Of a stretch of 36,796 nucleotides of DNA, positions 1-8,709 are shown one piece after another. The position numbers and the translations under genes are program-made. Below the pieces are notes generated by a model. That model was not told where the DNA came from. It did no database searches and saw only the letters and a list, made by a program, of their open reading frames with translations. Every line of letters starts with the position of its first letter. The stretch's first letter is position 1. This DNA comes from Peptococcaceae bacterium (GTDB lineage: Bacteria > Bacillota > Peptococcia > Peptococcales > Peptococcaceae). The stretch is from the NCBI GenBank assembly GCA_030524315.1, contig JAUNGU010000015.1, positions 1 through 36,796 on the forward strand, read 5' to 3'.

Positions 1-782
1 CGACCATGTTCAGCGGCTTTTATCTGGCGCTGTTCCTGATTTTGGTGACGCTGATTTTGCGTTGCACAGGCATTGAATTCCGTAGCCAATTGCCAGGTCT
101 CGCTTGGCGCAAAAATTGGGACATGGTCATTGCCGTGTGCTCCATTTTATCGGCAGTGCTCTGGGGCGTGGCCGTTTCCAATCTGGTCATCGGTGTGCCA
201 ATTGACGAAAACATGCAGTATGCAGGGAGCTTCTTTACCCTCCTGCGTCCATTCTGCCTCCTTGGTGGCGTGATGCTGGCGCTGATCTTCCTGTATCATG
301 GCGCTTGCTTCCTGATGCTCAAGGCTGGCGAGCAAACCGTCCTCGATCGTGTGCAGGCCCTCGCTAATAAGCTCGGTCCAATCATGATTGTCGTCACGGT
401 GCTCTGGGTGGTCTGGGCCTTCTTTGCCAGCGACATGTTCAAGAGCATGCTCGCCCTTGTAGCGGTTGCCCTGGCTGCAGTCTGCATGATTCTTTCGGTG
501 CTCTTCACCCGTCAGAAAGCATCCGGCAAGGCCTTCATCTTCATCGGCTTGGCCATTGCCTTCTGTGTGGTCGGTGTTTTTGCCGGGATGTTCCCGAACA
601 TCATGATTTCGACCATCGATCCATCCTATAGCTTGGATATTTACAATGCAGCGTCCTCTCCTAAGACGCTGGGCTTAATGACCAAGGTGGCCTTTGCCCT
701 GGTACCAATTGTGCTCGTTTATCAAATTTGGTCCTTCTATGTGTTCCGCAAGCGCGTGACCAAGAAGACCCTCAAATATTGA
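1..782 (+). CDS. cydB: Cytochrome bd ubiquinol oxidase subunit II, 5'-truncated by window edge
   Basis: This is the C-terminal part of CydB, the membrane subunit that pairs with CydA in the bd-type quinol oxidase, which reduces O2 to water with electrons from quinol. The reading frame is open from base 3, so the gene begins upstream; about 260 of the usual 330-340 residues are present. The visible protein is almost entirely hydrophobic helices, and the segment around GSFFTLLRPFCLLGG followed by LYHGACFLMLKAGE is characteristic of CydB. It ends in a short basic tail (FRKRVTKKTLKY). A terminator follows directly, then cydD and cydC, whose products are required for assembly of this oxidase, so the context agrees. 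cydA is presumably just upstream. The organism therefore probably respires or scavenges oxygen at low tension. Identity is secure. Confidence 0.93.
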   Translation, partial: TMFSGFYLALFLILVTLILRCTGIEFRSQLPGLAWRKNWDMVIAVCSILSAVLWGVAVSNLVIGVPIDENMQYAGSFFTLLRPFCLLGGVMLALIFLYHGACFLMLKAGEQTVLDRVQALANKLGPIMIVVTVLWVVWAFFASDMFKSMLALVAVALAAVCMILSVLFTRQKASGKAFIFIGLAIAFCVVGVFAGMFPNIMISTIDPSYSLDIYNAASSPKTLGLMTKVAFALVPIVLVYQIWSFYVFRKRVTKKTLKY

Positions 783-793
783 TGCAAAATCTG

Positions 794-820
794 AGCGCCT
801 CTCTGAGGAGAGGCGCTTTT
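794..820 (+). terminator. Intrinsic terminator after cydB
   Basis: A perfect 10-bp stem (AGCGCCTCTC at 794-803 with GAGAGGCGCT at 808-817) closes a 4-nt loop and runs into TTTT. It separates cydB from cydD, so cydDC are either read through at reduced level or have their own promoter in the short space before 852, where I do not see a convincing one. Confidence 0.85.
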
Positions 821-851
821 ATTATATGTAGATTTATGAAAGGAGGCCCGC

Positions 852-2573
852 ATGATTGACAAAAAACTTGCTGCAGAAATGCGCCGCCAAAAGGGGCTGT
901 TTGTCCTGACGATTCTCACCGCCCTGGGATCAGCGGCGGCGATTCTCTGGCAGACCTGGTCGGTGGCGGTGATTGTCGACGGGCTGTTTTTGCAAAAGGC
1001 GTCGGCAGAGATGCTCAAGCCAGCCTTTGTGACGGCGCTCGTGGCGCTGGGTGTGCGCATCGGGCTGGATCTTTTGGAGGAGTGGAGCGCCCTTAGGCTG
1101 GCGACGGTGATCCAGGGAGATTTGCGTAGCCGCTTGGTGGCCCACGTTGGCAGGCTCTCGCCGGTGCAGCTTGAGGGCATGGAAAAGGGCGGCCTCCTGC
1201 ATCTCTTGTACGACGGCATCGACACGCTGGAGAGCTATTTCAGCGGCTATTTGCCACAGCTTTACAAGGCGGTGTTCATTCCCGTACTCTTTCTCGTGGT
1301 GATTTTTCCGCGAGATGCGCTGAGCGCCGTGATCATGCTCATTACGATTCCCTTGATTCCGATGTTCATGGTGCTCATTGGCAAGTGGACCAAGCGCGAG
1401 AGCGTGCGCCAATGGATTGTTCTGACAAAGTTTTCGGCCTTCCTTCAGGATGTCCTCGAGGGGCTTGTGACCCTCAAGAGCCTGGGCCGCAGCAAAAAGC
1501 AGAGCGAAAAAATTGGCGAGATCAGCGAGGCCTATCGCCGCGCGACCTTCCAGGTGCAAAAATGGGCGTTTATTTCCTCGCTGGCGCTGGAGCTGGTGGC
1601 AACGATTTCCATTGCCATGGTGGCGGTGGGGCTGGGCCTGCGCCTGTGCGAAGGCAGACTCGATTTCTTGATTGGCTTCTATATTTTGCTCCTGGCGCCG
1701 GAATACTATCAGCCGATGCGCACCCTGGGGCAATTTTTCCATGCGGGTATCAACGCTCAGGAGGCGAGCAAGAGCCTCTATGCCTTCCTCGAGACGCCAA
1801 GCTGGCGCGAGGTCGATGGCGAATTTGCAGCCAGCACGGTGCAGTCGATTCGCTTTGACCACGTGTGCTACCGCTATCCCGGTGCCAGCGAGGATGCAGT
1901 CAAGGATGTGTCGCTGACCCTCAAGGCGGGGCAGTCGCTGGCCCTCATTGGCGAAAGCGGCAGTGGCAAGACGACGCTGATGATGCTGGCGATGGGCTTT
2001 CTTTCGCCGACGTCCGGCACCGTTTATGTCAACGACGTGCCTTTGGACAATTGGCAGCTGGCGGCTTATCACGGGCGGGTCAACGCCGTCTTGCAGCGGC
2101 CGTATATTTTTCAGGGGACGGTGCTGGAAAACATTGTCTTTCACACGGCGCCGTCCCCTGAAGAAGCCGCGCGCGCCCAGCGCATTGCCGAGACGGTCGG
2201 CCTCACCCACCTCCTGCGGACGCTGCCGACGGGCCTTGAGACGCGGCTGGGCCAGGGCGGCCAGAAGCTCTCCGGTGGCCAGACGGCGCTCTTAATGACG
2301 GCGCGGGCCCTCTATACCGATAGCGACGTGCTCTTTTTGGATGAGATGACCGACAACCTCGATTTGGAAAGCGAGCGCGCCCTCGTGGACAATCTCTCCC
2401 AGCTCATGCAAGATCGCATGGCCTGGATCATTGCCCACCGCCTGCAAACCCTGCGCCAGGTTGACCATATCTATCAAATGGCGGAAGGGCGCGTCGTGGC
2501 CAGCGGCAGCTATGCAGAGCTTGTCGGCGAAGGTCAGCAAATGAAATGGAAGGGAGGCGCGATCGATGCGTGA
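852..2573 (+). CDS. cydD: Thiol-reductant ABC exporter subunit CydD
   Basis: CydD is one half of the heterodimeric CydDC transporter, which moves thiol compounds (glutathione/cysteine in studied species) across the membrane and is needed for bd oxidase maturation. The 573 residues begin with a six-helix ABC exporter membrane domain (about 1-310) followed by an ATPase domain: Walker A GESGSGKTT at 367-375, LSGGQ at 473-477, Walker B ending DE at 497-498, and switch His529. After LSGGQ the usual RQR is replaced by TALLMT, a departure from most ABC ATPases. A strong ribosome site (AAAGGAGG) precedes the ATG. The stop overlaps the cydC start by 8 nt, indicating translational coupling. First-position subunits of such pairs are normally CydD; the D/C assignment rests on order and resemblance. 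Confidence 0.9.
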   Translation: MIDKKLAAEMRRQKGLFVLTILTALGSAAAILWQTWSVAVIVDGLFLQKASAEMLKPAFVTALVALGVRIGLDLLEEWSALRLATVIQGDLRSRLVAHVGRLSPVQLEGMEKGGLLHLLYDGIDTLESYFSGYLPQLYKAVFIPVLFLVVIFPRDALSAVIMLITIPLIPMFMVLIGKWTKRESVRQWIVLTKFSAFLQDVLEGLVTLKSLGRSKKQSEKIGEISEAYRRATFQVQKWAFISSLALELVATISIAMVAVGLGLRLCEGRLDFLIGFYILLLAPEYYQPMRTLGQFFHAGINAQEASKSLYAFLETPSWREVDGEFAASTVQSIRFDHVCYRYPGASEDAVKDVSLTLKAGQSLALIGESGSGKTTLMMLAMGFLSPTSGTVYVNDVPLDNWQLAAYHGRVNAVLQRPYIFQGTVLENIVFHTAPSPEEAARAQRIAETVGLTHLLRTLPTGLETRLGQGGQKLSGGQTALLMTARALYTDSDVLFLDEMTDNLDLESERALVDNLSQLMQDRMAWIIAHRLQTLRQVDHIYQMAEGRVVASGSYAELVGEGQQMKWKGGAIDA

Positions 2574-4293
2574 AACTGGTAAATGGCTATTGGCGCTGTT
2601 GCGGCCATACCGCGGCGCGGTCTTTGCGGGAAGCCTTCTGGTGGCGCTGACGGTTTTGGGCAATGCGGGGCTTTTGGCGACCTCGGGCTTGCTACTCTCC
2701 AAGGCGGCGCTGGAGCCGGAGGTGCTGCTCCTCATGCCGCTCATCACAGGGGTGCGCTTTTTTGGCATCGGCCGGGCGCTGATGCGTTATGCAGAGCGGC
2801 TCATCAACCACAGCATAGCCTTCCGCATCCTCGGCCACCTGCGCAAGGATTTCTACGACCACCTCGAGCCGCTGGTGCCGGATGCCTTGCCGCGCTACAG
2901 CCAGGGCAAGCTCTACAACCAGTTCGTCTCGGATATTAATGTGCTCCAATATTTTTACCTCAAGGCTGTCTCTGTACCCTTGGGGTCGCTTATGGTTTAT
3001 CTGGTCTGTGCCTTGTTCCTGGCATTTTACGTGCCGGTGCTCATTCCTGTGCTGCTCCTGGGGCATCTGGTGGCAGGCCTCGTAGTGCCTGGCTTAAGCC
3101 TTTCTGGCGGCCGCGCGCAAAAATATCAGCTGGCAGATTTGCAGACGCAAATCTCTGAGCAGTTTCCAGAATACAAGAGCGGCATGGCAGATTTGCGCCT
3201 CTTTGGCAAGCTTGCGGATGTGCAGCAGGCTCTCAAGGCGCAGGTCGAGCAGCTCACCTGGCTTGCCTATCGCATGAGTCTGCGCAAGCGGCTGATTTCG
3301 CGCCTCGTCTTTGCGCTGAGCCATCTGAGCATGCTCCTGGCGCTCTGGCTGATGATGCCGTCGGTCACATCTGGCGCCCTGCCGGGGGTCGACGTGGCAA
3401 TGATTGGCTTGCTCGTGCTCGCAAGCTATGAGGCAGTGCTGCAAATGCCGGAGGCGGTGCTGCAAATGGACGAGTCGCTGGCGGCGGCCAGCGCCCTGCG
3501 AGAGGTGTATACGAAGACGCCGTATCCGCGCTCTGGCGTACAAGCGCAGCCGAAAGGCGCGGAGCTTGTCTGCCGCGACGTGGATTTTCACTATCACCAG
3601 GCGGGGCGGCGCTTCATCGAGCATCTCGACCTGACCATCCCCGAAGGGGCGCACGTGGCCCTTGTCGGCGAAAGCGGCAGCGGCAAGTCGTCGCTGGCGA
3701 AGATTCTCTCAGGGCTCTGGCAGATTGACGGCGGCAGCCTCACCGTCGGCGGCGCAGAGCTTGGCGCGCTGGATGAGGGGACGCTGCACGAAATGATCGC
3801 CAGCGTCGACCAGGACAGCTATTTTTTCCATGCGACGATTCGCGAAAATCTCCAGCTGGCGCGCGCCGACGCCACGGACGAGGCAATTTGGCAGGCGCTG
3901 GCCATGGTCGAGATGGACGGTGTCGTGAAGGGCTTGGCCCAGGGGTTGGACACGGTGATGACAGAAAATGGCGCCGATTTTTCCGGCGGCCAGCGTCAGC
4001 GTCTGGCCATTGCGCGGGTGATTTTGCAGGACACGCCGGTGGTGATTTTGGACGAAGCCCTGCAAAAGCTCGACAAAAAAATGGCCCAGCGGATTTTCGC
4101 GCGGCTAGAAAATTGGGCCCAGGGGCGGACGCTCATTGTCATCAGCCACAGCCTTCTGCTCGTCGAGGCCCTCAGCTTTACTTATGTAATGGCCTATGGT
4201 AGAATCATCGAGAAAGGTTCGAGGCAAGCACTTTTGGCACTGCCTGATGGACATTATAGAGCGCTCTATGAGATTGAGCGCGGGCAATTTTAA
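2566..4293 (+). CDS. cydC: Thiol-reductant ABC exporter subunit CydC
   Basis: This is the partner half-transporter of CydD. The 575 residues comprise an N-terminal membrane domain (first helices LLVALTVLGNAGLLATSG and following) and a C-terminal ATPase with Walker A GESGSGKSS from residue 368, signature FSGGQRQRLAIARV from 472, Walker B ILDE (D496, E497) and switch His528. The signature here is canonical, unlike that of the preceding gene, so the two ATP sites of the heterodimer are asymmetric. The gene starts inside the end of cydD (ATGCGTGA overlap) and ends 11 nt before pgeF, so it lies in the middle of a tightly packed run of genes. Alternative names for such proteins include generic ABC exporters of the MsbA type, but pairing next to cydB makes CydC the best call. 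Confidence 0.9.
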   Translation: MRETGKWLLALLRPYRGAVFAGSLLVALTVLGNAGLLATSGLLLSKAALEPEVLLLMPLITGVRFFGIGRALMRYAERLINHSIAFRILGHLRKDFYDHLEPLVPDALPRYSQGKLYNQFVSDINVLQYFYLKAVSVPLGSLMVYLVCALFLAFYVPVLIPVLLLGHLVAGLVVPGLSLSGGRAQKYQLADLQTQISEQFPEYKSGMADLRLFGKLADVQQALKAQVEQLTWLAYRMSLRKRLISRLVFALSHLSMLLALWLMMPSVTSGALPGVDVAMIGLLVLASYEAVLQMPEAVLQMDESLAAASALREVYTKTPYPRSGVQAQPKGAELVCRDVDFHYHQAGRRFIEHLDLTIPEGAHVALVGESGSGKSSLAKILSGLWQIDGGSLTVGGAELGALDEGTLHEMIASVDQDSYFFHATIRENLQLARADATDEAIWQALAMVEMDGVVKGLAQGLDTVMTENGADFSGGQRQRLAIARVILQDTPVVILDEALQKLDKKMAQRIFARLENWAQGRTLIVISHSLLLVEALSFTYVMAYGRIIEKGSRQALLALPDGHYRALYEIERGQF

Positions 4294-4304
4294 GGGGTGA
4301 GAAA

Positions 4305-5120
4305 ATGTATCAATTAAAAACAAACAACGGCATGGTGTGGGTCAGCGCCGATGCGCTTGCGGCTCAGGAGGGGTTGGTGCATGCTTTTTCCACGCGCCAT
4401 GGTGGCAAGAGCACTTTTCCCTATGCGAGCCTCAATCTCGGGCTGCACACTGGTGACAATATCTCGACGGTGCGCGACAATCGCGACCGGTTTTTGCGAG
4501 AATTTGGCATCAGCCCAGGGGAAGCCGTCAGTCTGCACTTTATTCATTCCAATCATGTGCTGCCGGTTTCTGAGCGAGACGGCGGCAAGGGCTATCACAC
4601 TGGCGACGACGCCCTGGGCAATGCCGATGGCATGATCACCAATATTCCCAGACGCGCCCTGGTCATCACCTATGCCGATTGCATCCCGATCCTTTTTTAT
4701 GATCCAGCGCACCGCGCCATTGGCGCCTGCCACGCAGGCTGGCGCGGCACGGCAGCAGGCATTGCCATGGAGACGGTCAAGACCATGCAGCGCATCTATG
4801 GCACCAATCCTGCGGATCTTTTGGCAGCGGTGGGCCCCGGCATTGACCCCGATCATTTCGAGGTGGGCCAGGATGTCTACGATGCTGTTAGCGTGCACAC
4901 GCCAAATCCGGCGCGACTCTTTCGCGATAAGGGTGGCGGTAAGTATTTGTTTGACATTTGGCAGGCAAATATCGATCAGCTGACCACCACAGGCGTGCCG
5001 CGCGCGCAGATCACCCTCATAGATCTTTCGACCTACAGCCGCGACGACCTGTTCTTTTCCCATCGCCGCCGCTTGGGTGGCAATGTGGGCAGACAGGCTG
5101 CCTTCATCATGCTGAGCTAA
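4305..5120 (+). CDS. pgeF: Peptidoglycan editing factor PgeF (YfiH/DUF152 family)
   Basis: This family, long called laccase-domain or multicopper polyphenol oxidase, includes E. coli PgeF (YfiH), which removes wrongly incorporated residues from cell-wall precursors; some members have purine nucleoside phosphorylase activity. The 271 residues match usual length. Visible family motifs are FSTRHGG (28-34), HSNHV (81-85), ADCIPILFYD (124-133) and GACHAGWRGTAAGI (140-153). His81, Cys126 and His143 correspond to the conserved metal/catalytic triad. The ATG is preceded by AAGGGGTGAG. It sits 11 nt after cydC and its stop codon is merged with the ribosome site of trmK, so it is likely co-expressed with both. 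Function in this organism is inferred from the family. Confidence 0.9.
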   Translation: MYQLKTNNGMVWVSADALAAQEGLVHAFSTRHGGKSTFPYASLNLGLHTGDNISTVRDNRDRFLREFGISPGEAVSLHFIHSNHVLPVSERDGGKGYHTGDDALGNADGMITNIPRRALVITYADCIPILFYDPAHRAIGACHAGWRGTAAGIAMETVKTMQRIYGTNPADLLAAVGPGIDPDHFEVGQDVYDAVSVHTPNPARLFRDKGGGKYLFDIWQANIDQLTTTGVPRAQITLIDLSTYSRDDLFFSHRRRLGGNVGRQAAFIMLS

Positions 5121-5131
5121 GGAGTGGCGAG

Positions 5132-5827
5132 ATGCTATCAAAACGACTGGAGACAGTGGCGCAGCTGGTGCCGGCCGGCACGCGTATGGCAGACATTGGC
5201 TGTGACCATGGCTATTTGCCGCTTGCGCTGGTGAACCGCGGCCAGGTGACGCACGCCATCTGCTGTGATGTCAACGCGGGGCCGTTGGCAGGCGCGCGAG
5301 AAAACGCTCGGCGTCTGGGAAGCGATGTCGCAAAGCTCAATTTTCGTCTGGGCGATGGGCTTTCGGTGCTCGCACCGGGCGAGGTCGACGTGGTGACGCT
5401 TGCGGGCATGGGCGCAGGGCTCATGCGCGATATTTTGGACGCGGCGCCTGCGGTAGTCGAAGGGCTATCGATGATTGTCACCTCGCCAAACGTTGCACCG
5501 TGGATTCTGCGCCAGTGGGCCATGGACCACGCCTTTGCTGTGGCATCTGAGACCGTCATTTTTGAGGGCGGTCATTTTTATGAGGTGATGGCCCTTGTGC
5601 CAGCGGATGCGCCGGTGCAGTATTCGCCGTTTGATTTGTATTTCGGCGTGCAGCTGCCAGCGCAAGAGGATGCGGTCGCCGCTGCCTACTTTGCCCACAG
5701 ACGCCAGCACGACAAGCGGCTCTTGGATGCCTGGGCGGCGGTGCGCGCAAAACGCGCCGATGTGGCTGAGCGTTATGACGCGCTCACTGCGCTATGGAAA
5801 GAATGGGAGGAACACCATGCTGGTTAA
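5132..5827 (+). CDS. trmK: tRNA (adenine(22)-N1)-methyltransferase TrmK
   Basis: TrmK methylates N1 of A22 in the D-arm of bacterial tRNAs using S-adenosylmethionine. The chosen ATG gives 231 residues, the normal length; an open frame extends upstream to 4958 but overlaps pgeF and shows no homology-like content, and the ribosome site AAGGAG lies correctly before 5132. The SAM-binding motif I is MADIGCDHGYLPLAL (about 19-33), followed by an acidic residue in ICCDVNAG and the family motif LAGMGAGLM. TrmK genes commonly stand directly before a Nif3-like gene in Firmicutes, which is what is seen: the stop overlaps that gene by 11 nt. Identity is well supported by motif plus neighbourhood. Confidence 0.88.
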   Translation: MLSKRLETVAQLVPAGTRMADIGCDHGYLPLALVNRGQVTHAICCDVNAGPLAGARENARRLGSDVAKLNFRLGDGLSVLAPGEVDVVTLAGMGAGLMRDILDAAPAVVEGLSMIVTSPNVAPWILRQWAMDHAFAVASETVIFEGGHFYEVMALVPADAPVQYSPFDLYFGVQLPAQEDAVAAAYFAHRRQHDKRLLDAWAAVRAKRADVAERYDALTALWKEWEEHHAG

Positions 5828-6920
5828 TGACATTACGCGCGAAATGGAGCGCTGGGCACCGGCCCATCTCAAGGAGGATTGGGACAACGTTGGCTTGCAT
5901 TTGGGCGACCGACAGGCGACTGTGAAACGCGTGCTCTTGGCGCTGACGCCCTCAGAGGCAGTGGTGGCCGAGGCGGTGCGTAAAAACGCGGACCTGATCA
6001 TCACCCACCATCCGTTTTTCTTCAAGGGGGCCAAGGCCATCAATTCAGACTCGGCGACAGGGCGCATGGCGCTGGCGTGCATTCGCAACAATATTGCGCT
6101 GTTTTGCGCCCACACCAATCTGGACATTGCCGAGGGCGGTGTGAACGATGCGCTGGCTGAGCGCCTGGGCCTGGAAAATGTGCGGGGGCTGGCAGAAACG
6201 GCGCGACGCCCGCGCTACAAGGTCGTCGTCTTTGTGCCGGAGGATCACCTCGAGGCTGTCAAGGGTGCGATGCTTGCCGCGGGTGCCGGACGCCAGGGGG
6301 CCTACAGCGATTGCGCCTGGTCGGTGGCTGGCGAAGGCCAGTTCCGGCCGCTGGATGGTGCCGAGCCTTTCCTCGGCCAAGTTGGCGCCGTGGAAAGGGT
6401 GCGTGAGGCGCGGCTAGAGCTGCTCGTCGATCAGGCAGACCTGCCTGCCGTACTTGCGGCCATGAGCGCTGCCCATCCCTACGAAGAGGTCGCCTACGAC
6501 GTCTTCGAAAACCAGAGCCAGCCGGAGCGCGCCTATCTGGGTCGCGTTGGCGAGCTCGCCGAACCTGTGCGCCTGGGCGATTGGCTCGGGGATGTCAAAG
6601 CAGCGCTGGGCACCAGCCACCTCAAGGTGGCTGGTGATCTGCAGACGATGGTGCGTCGCGTGGCCCTCTGTGGCGGCAGTGCCTGTGAATACATGGGTGC
6701 TGCTAAGGCAGCCGGTGCCGACGTCTACATCACCGGCGACATGAAATACCATGACGCCCAGCGCGCGCTAGAGCTTGGCATTCCGGTGGTGGATGTGTCC
6801 CACTACGCTGGCGAGCGGCCAGTGCTGGAACAAATTCGCGCGCGTCTCAACGCCGCCTTCCCAGATGCGCTGGATATCACCATTTCCCAAGATGAAGAAA
6901 ACTTTATGATGGACCTTTAA
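5817..6920 (+). CDS. Nif3-like dinuclear metal centre protein (YqfO type)
   Basis: Members of this family fold around a dinuclear metal site; proposed activities include GTP cyclohydrolase I type 2 (FolE2-like label) but the biological role is not settled. The ATG inside the end of trmK gives 367 residues, matching the longer Firmicute YqfO form, which carries a CutA-like insertion between the two halves (about 130-230 here). Metal-ligand motifs are visible: THHPFFF (His64, His65), HTNLDIAEGGVND (Asp103) and, near the C-terminus, DVSHYAGERPVLEQI with His and Glu. A GGAGG ribosome site lies within trmK. The end is 11 nt before the ABC-importer lipoprotein. Family assignment is firm, function is not. 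Confidence 0.88.
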   Translation: MLVNDITREMERWAPAHLKEDWDNVGLHLGDRQATVKRVLLALTPSEAVVAEAVRKNADLIITHHPFFFKGAKAINSDSATGRMALACIRNNIALFCAHTNLDIAEGGVNDALAERLGLENVRGLAETARRPRYKVVVFVPEDHLEAVKGAMLAAGAGRQGAYSDCAWSVAGEGQFRPLDGAEPFLGQVGAVERVREARLELLVDQADLPAVLAAMSAAHPYEEVAYDVFENQSQPERAYLGRVGELAEPVRLGDWLGDVKAALGTSHLKVAGDLQTMVRRVALCGGSACEYMGAAKAAGADVYITGDMKYHDAQRALELGIPVVDVSHYAGERPVLEQIRARLNAAFPDALDITISQDEENFMMDL

Positions 6921-6931
6921 GGAGAGAGAAG

Positions 6932-7969
6932 ATGAATTTCAAAAAGAAGCTTTGTGCAATTGGTCTTTGCTGCGTGATGGGCCTGGGCATGGTTGCCTGC
7001 GGCAACAGCAGCGCCCCATCGTCGTCGGCTGAATCGGCTGCCAAGGAAGCACCGGTTTCCGCACCAGCCGAAAAAAGCGACGACACGACCATCCGCGTCG
7101 GCGTCCTCAACATTGCCGACAGTCTGCCGGTCTTTGCCGCTGAGCAGGAGGGCATGTTTGAAGATGCGGGGCTCAACGTGGAAGTCTATCCATTCAAGAG
7201 CAGCTCCGACCAATCCAAAGCCCTGGAAGCTGGCGAGCTGGATGTGGTCATGAACGATATGATTGTCCAGAGCCTGATGAAAAAAGCGGGCACCGATACC
7301 AAGGTCGTCAGCATGGCCTTTGGCGCCACTCCTGAGGAAGGGCGCTTCGTGGTCGTCGCTGCGCCAAACAGCGGCATCGAAAAGCCAGAGGATCTCGAAG
7401 GCAAGCGTGTCGCCATTTCCACCAACACGATGATGGAATACCTCATGAACCAGTACGAAAATTATTACAAGCTTGACGCCGACAGCATCGAGCTGGTCAA
7501 CATGCCAGACCTCATGCTGCGCGTGGAAACCTTGCTCCAGGGCAAGGACATTGATGCAGCCATTCTGCCGGATCCATTGGCAGCCTTCGCCATTTCCAAG
7601 GGCGGCATCAGCGTCATCGATGACACCACCCTCGATGAAAACTTCTCCCAGTCGGTGTATCTGGCAAGCAACGATTTCATCACCGAGCACAAGGGCGCGC
7701 TGGACGAATTTATGAAGGTACTCTTTGCCAGCATGGAAGACATCAACGCCAATCCGGATAAGTACAAGGATCTCCTCATCGAAAAGGCCAACGTGCCGGA
7801 TGATCTCGCTGCCGACTACCCAATGCCAACCTTCACGCCAGGCTCAGTGCCAACTGAAAAAGAAGTCACTCGCCTAGAGGCTTGGATGGTGGAAACCCAG
7901 ATGATCGACAAGGTCTACAGCTATCAGGATCTGATCGACACCGACTACGTGAAAGAAGGCGACAAGTGA
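6932..7969 (+). CDS. ABC-importer substrate-binding lipoprotein, NMT1/SsuA-like
   Basis: This is a periplasmic-binding-type protein anchored as a lipoprotein: signal peptide MNFKKKLCAIGLCC..., lipobox MVAC with Cys23 as the lipidated residue, then a Ser/Ala-rich linker. The mature domain opens with IRVGVLNIADSLPVFAAEQEG and contains AGELDVVMND and PEDLEGKRVAISTN, typical of the NMT1/THI5-like and SsuA (aliphatic sulfonate, taurine, pyrimidine, riboflavin) solute-binding group. The following two genes supply an ATPase and a permease of the same importer class. The ligand is unknown: no thiamine, cobalamin or other riboswitch precedes it, since it starts 11 nt after the Nif3-like gene. Ribosome site AAGGAGAG precedes the ATG. 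The 345-residue length is usual. Confidence 0.88.
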   Translation: MNFKKKLCAIGLCCVMGLGMVACGNSSAPSSSAESAAKEAPVSAPAEKSDDTTIRVGVLNIADSLPVFAAEQEGMFEDAGLNVEVYPFKSSSDQSKALEAGELDVVMNDMIVQSLMKKAGTDTKVVSMAFGATPEEGRFVVVAAPNSGIEKPEDLEGKRVAISTNTMMEYLMNQYENYYKLDADSIELVNMPDLMLRVETLLQGKDIDAAILPDPLAAFAISKGGISVIDDTTLDENFSQSVYLASNDFITEHKGALDEFMKVLFASMEDINANPDKYKDLLIEKANVPDDLAADYPMPTFTPGSVPTEKEVTRLEAWMVETQMIDKVYSYQDLIDTDYVKEGDK

Positions 7970-8709
7970 TTTACACGCTAAAGGACGTCTCCTATGCCTA
8001 CACTCAGGCAAAGGAGGCGGTCCTTGACGCCTTTGACTGGCAGATTGCGCCTCACGAGCGCTGGGGCTTGGTGGGGCCGTCCGGCTGTGGCAAAACGACC
8101 CTGCTCTATCTTTTGGCAGGGCTCAAGCAGCCAGATCGTGGGACTTGTCACTATAATGGCAAGCCTTGCCTGGCGCCGGTGGAGGGCGTGAGCTTTATTC
8201 AACAAAATTACGGCCTTTTTCGCTGGAAAACCGTGCGGCAGAATCTCAGTCTGCCGCTTTTGCTTGCCAAAATGCCGCGGGCAGAAATCACCGCGCGGGT
8301 GGATGCGATGACGGCGCGGCTCGGGCTTTCGGGCTTGGCGGATCAATACCCTGCTCAGCTTTCCGGCGGCCAGTGTCAGCGTGTGGCCATCGGTCGCGCC
8401 CTCATCAACGCGCCCAAGGTGCTGCTCATGGACGAGCCCTTCTCGGCGCTGGATGCAATGACGCGAGAGGGTCTACAGGAGGAAATGCTCGCCCTGTCTC
8501 TGGACAGTGGCGTCACCCTGGTCCTCGTGACCCACAGCATTGAGGAGGCAGTGTACATGTGCGACAAGCTCCTGGTCTATGCAAAAAACAGCGCCGCGCC
8601 GTTGGTGGTCGACAACAGTGCCACCTCCCACGATCGCTACGCTGCGGATTTTGTCAAGCAATGCGCCCGTGTCAAGGCCATGCTGGAGGGACGTCCTGAT
8701 GAAAAATAA
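7966..8709 (+). CDS. ABC importer ATP-binding protein (SsuB/TauB/ThiZ-like)
   Basis: This is the energy-coupling ATPase of the importer. I place the start at the GTG overlapping the lipoprotein stop (GTGA), giving 247 residues; the frame runs further upstream but that part lies wholly within the lipoprotein gene. Motifs: Walker A GPSGCGKTT beginning at residue 37, signature LSGGQCQRVAIGRAL, Walker B VLLMDEPFSALD, and switch LVTHSIEEAVYM, the last being typical of nitrate/sulfonate/taurine importers. The ribosome site is inside the lipoprotein gene (AAGAAGG). Translation is probably coupled to its neighbours on both sides, because its own stop overlaps the permease start by 11 nt. Substrate cannot be deduced from the ATPase. 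Confidence 0.9.
   Translation: MIYTLKDVSYAYTQAKEAVLDAFDWQIAPHERWGLVGPSGCGKTTLLYLLAGLKQPDRGTCHYNGKPCLAPVEGVSFIQQNYGLFRWKTVRQNLSLPLLLAKMPRAEITARVDAMTARLGLSGLADQYPAQLSGGQCQRVAIGRALINAPKVLLMDEPFSALDAMTREGLQEEMLALSLDSGVTLVLVTHSIEEAVYMCDKLLVYAKNSAAPLVVDNSATSHDRYAADFVKQCARVKAMLEGRPDEK

Noticed and set aside
930..2210. 426-codon - strand open frame opposite cydD
   Set aside because: Shadow frame of cydD with repetitive His/Arg/Gln composition and no domain.
6921..6931. Thiamine or other riboswitch controlling the NMT1-like importer
   Set aside because: Only 11 nt separate it from the previous gene.
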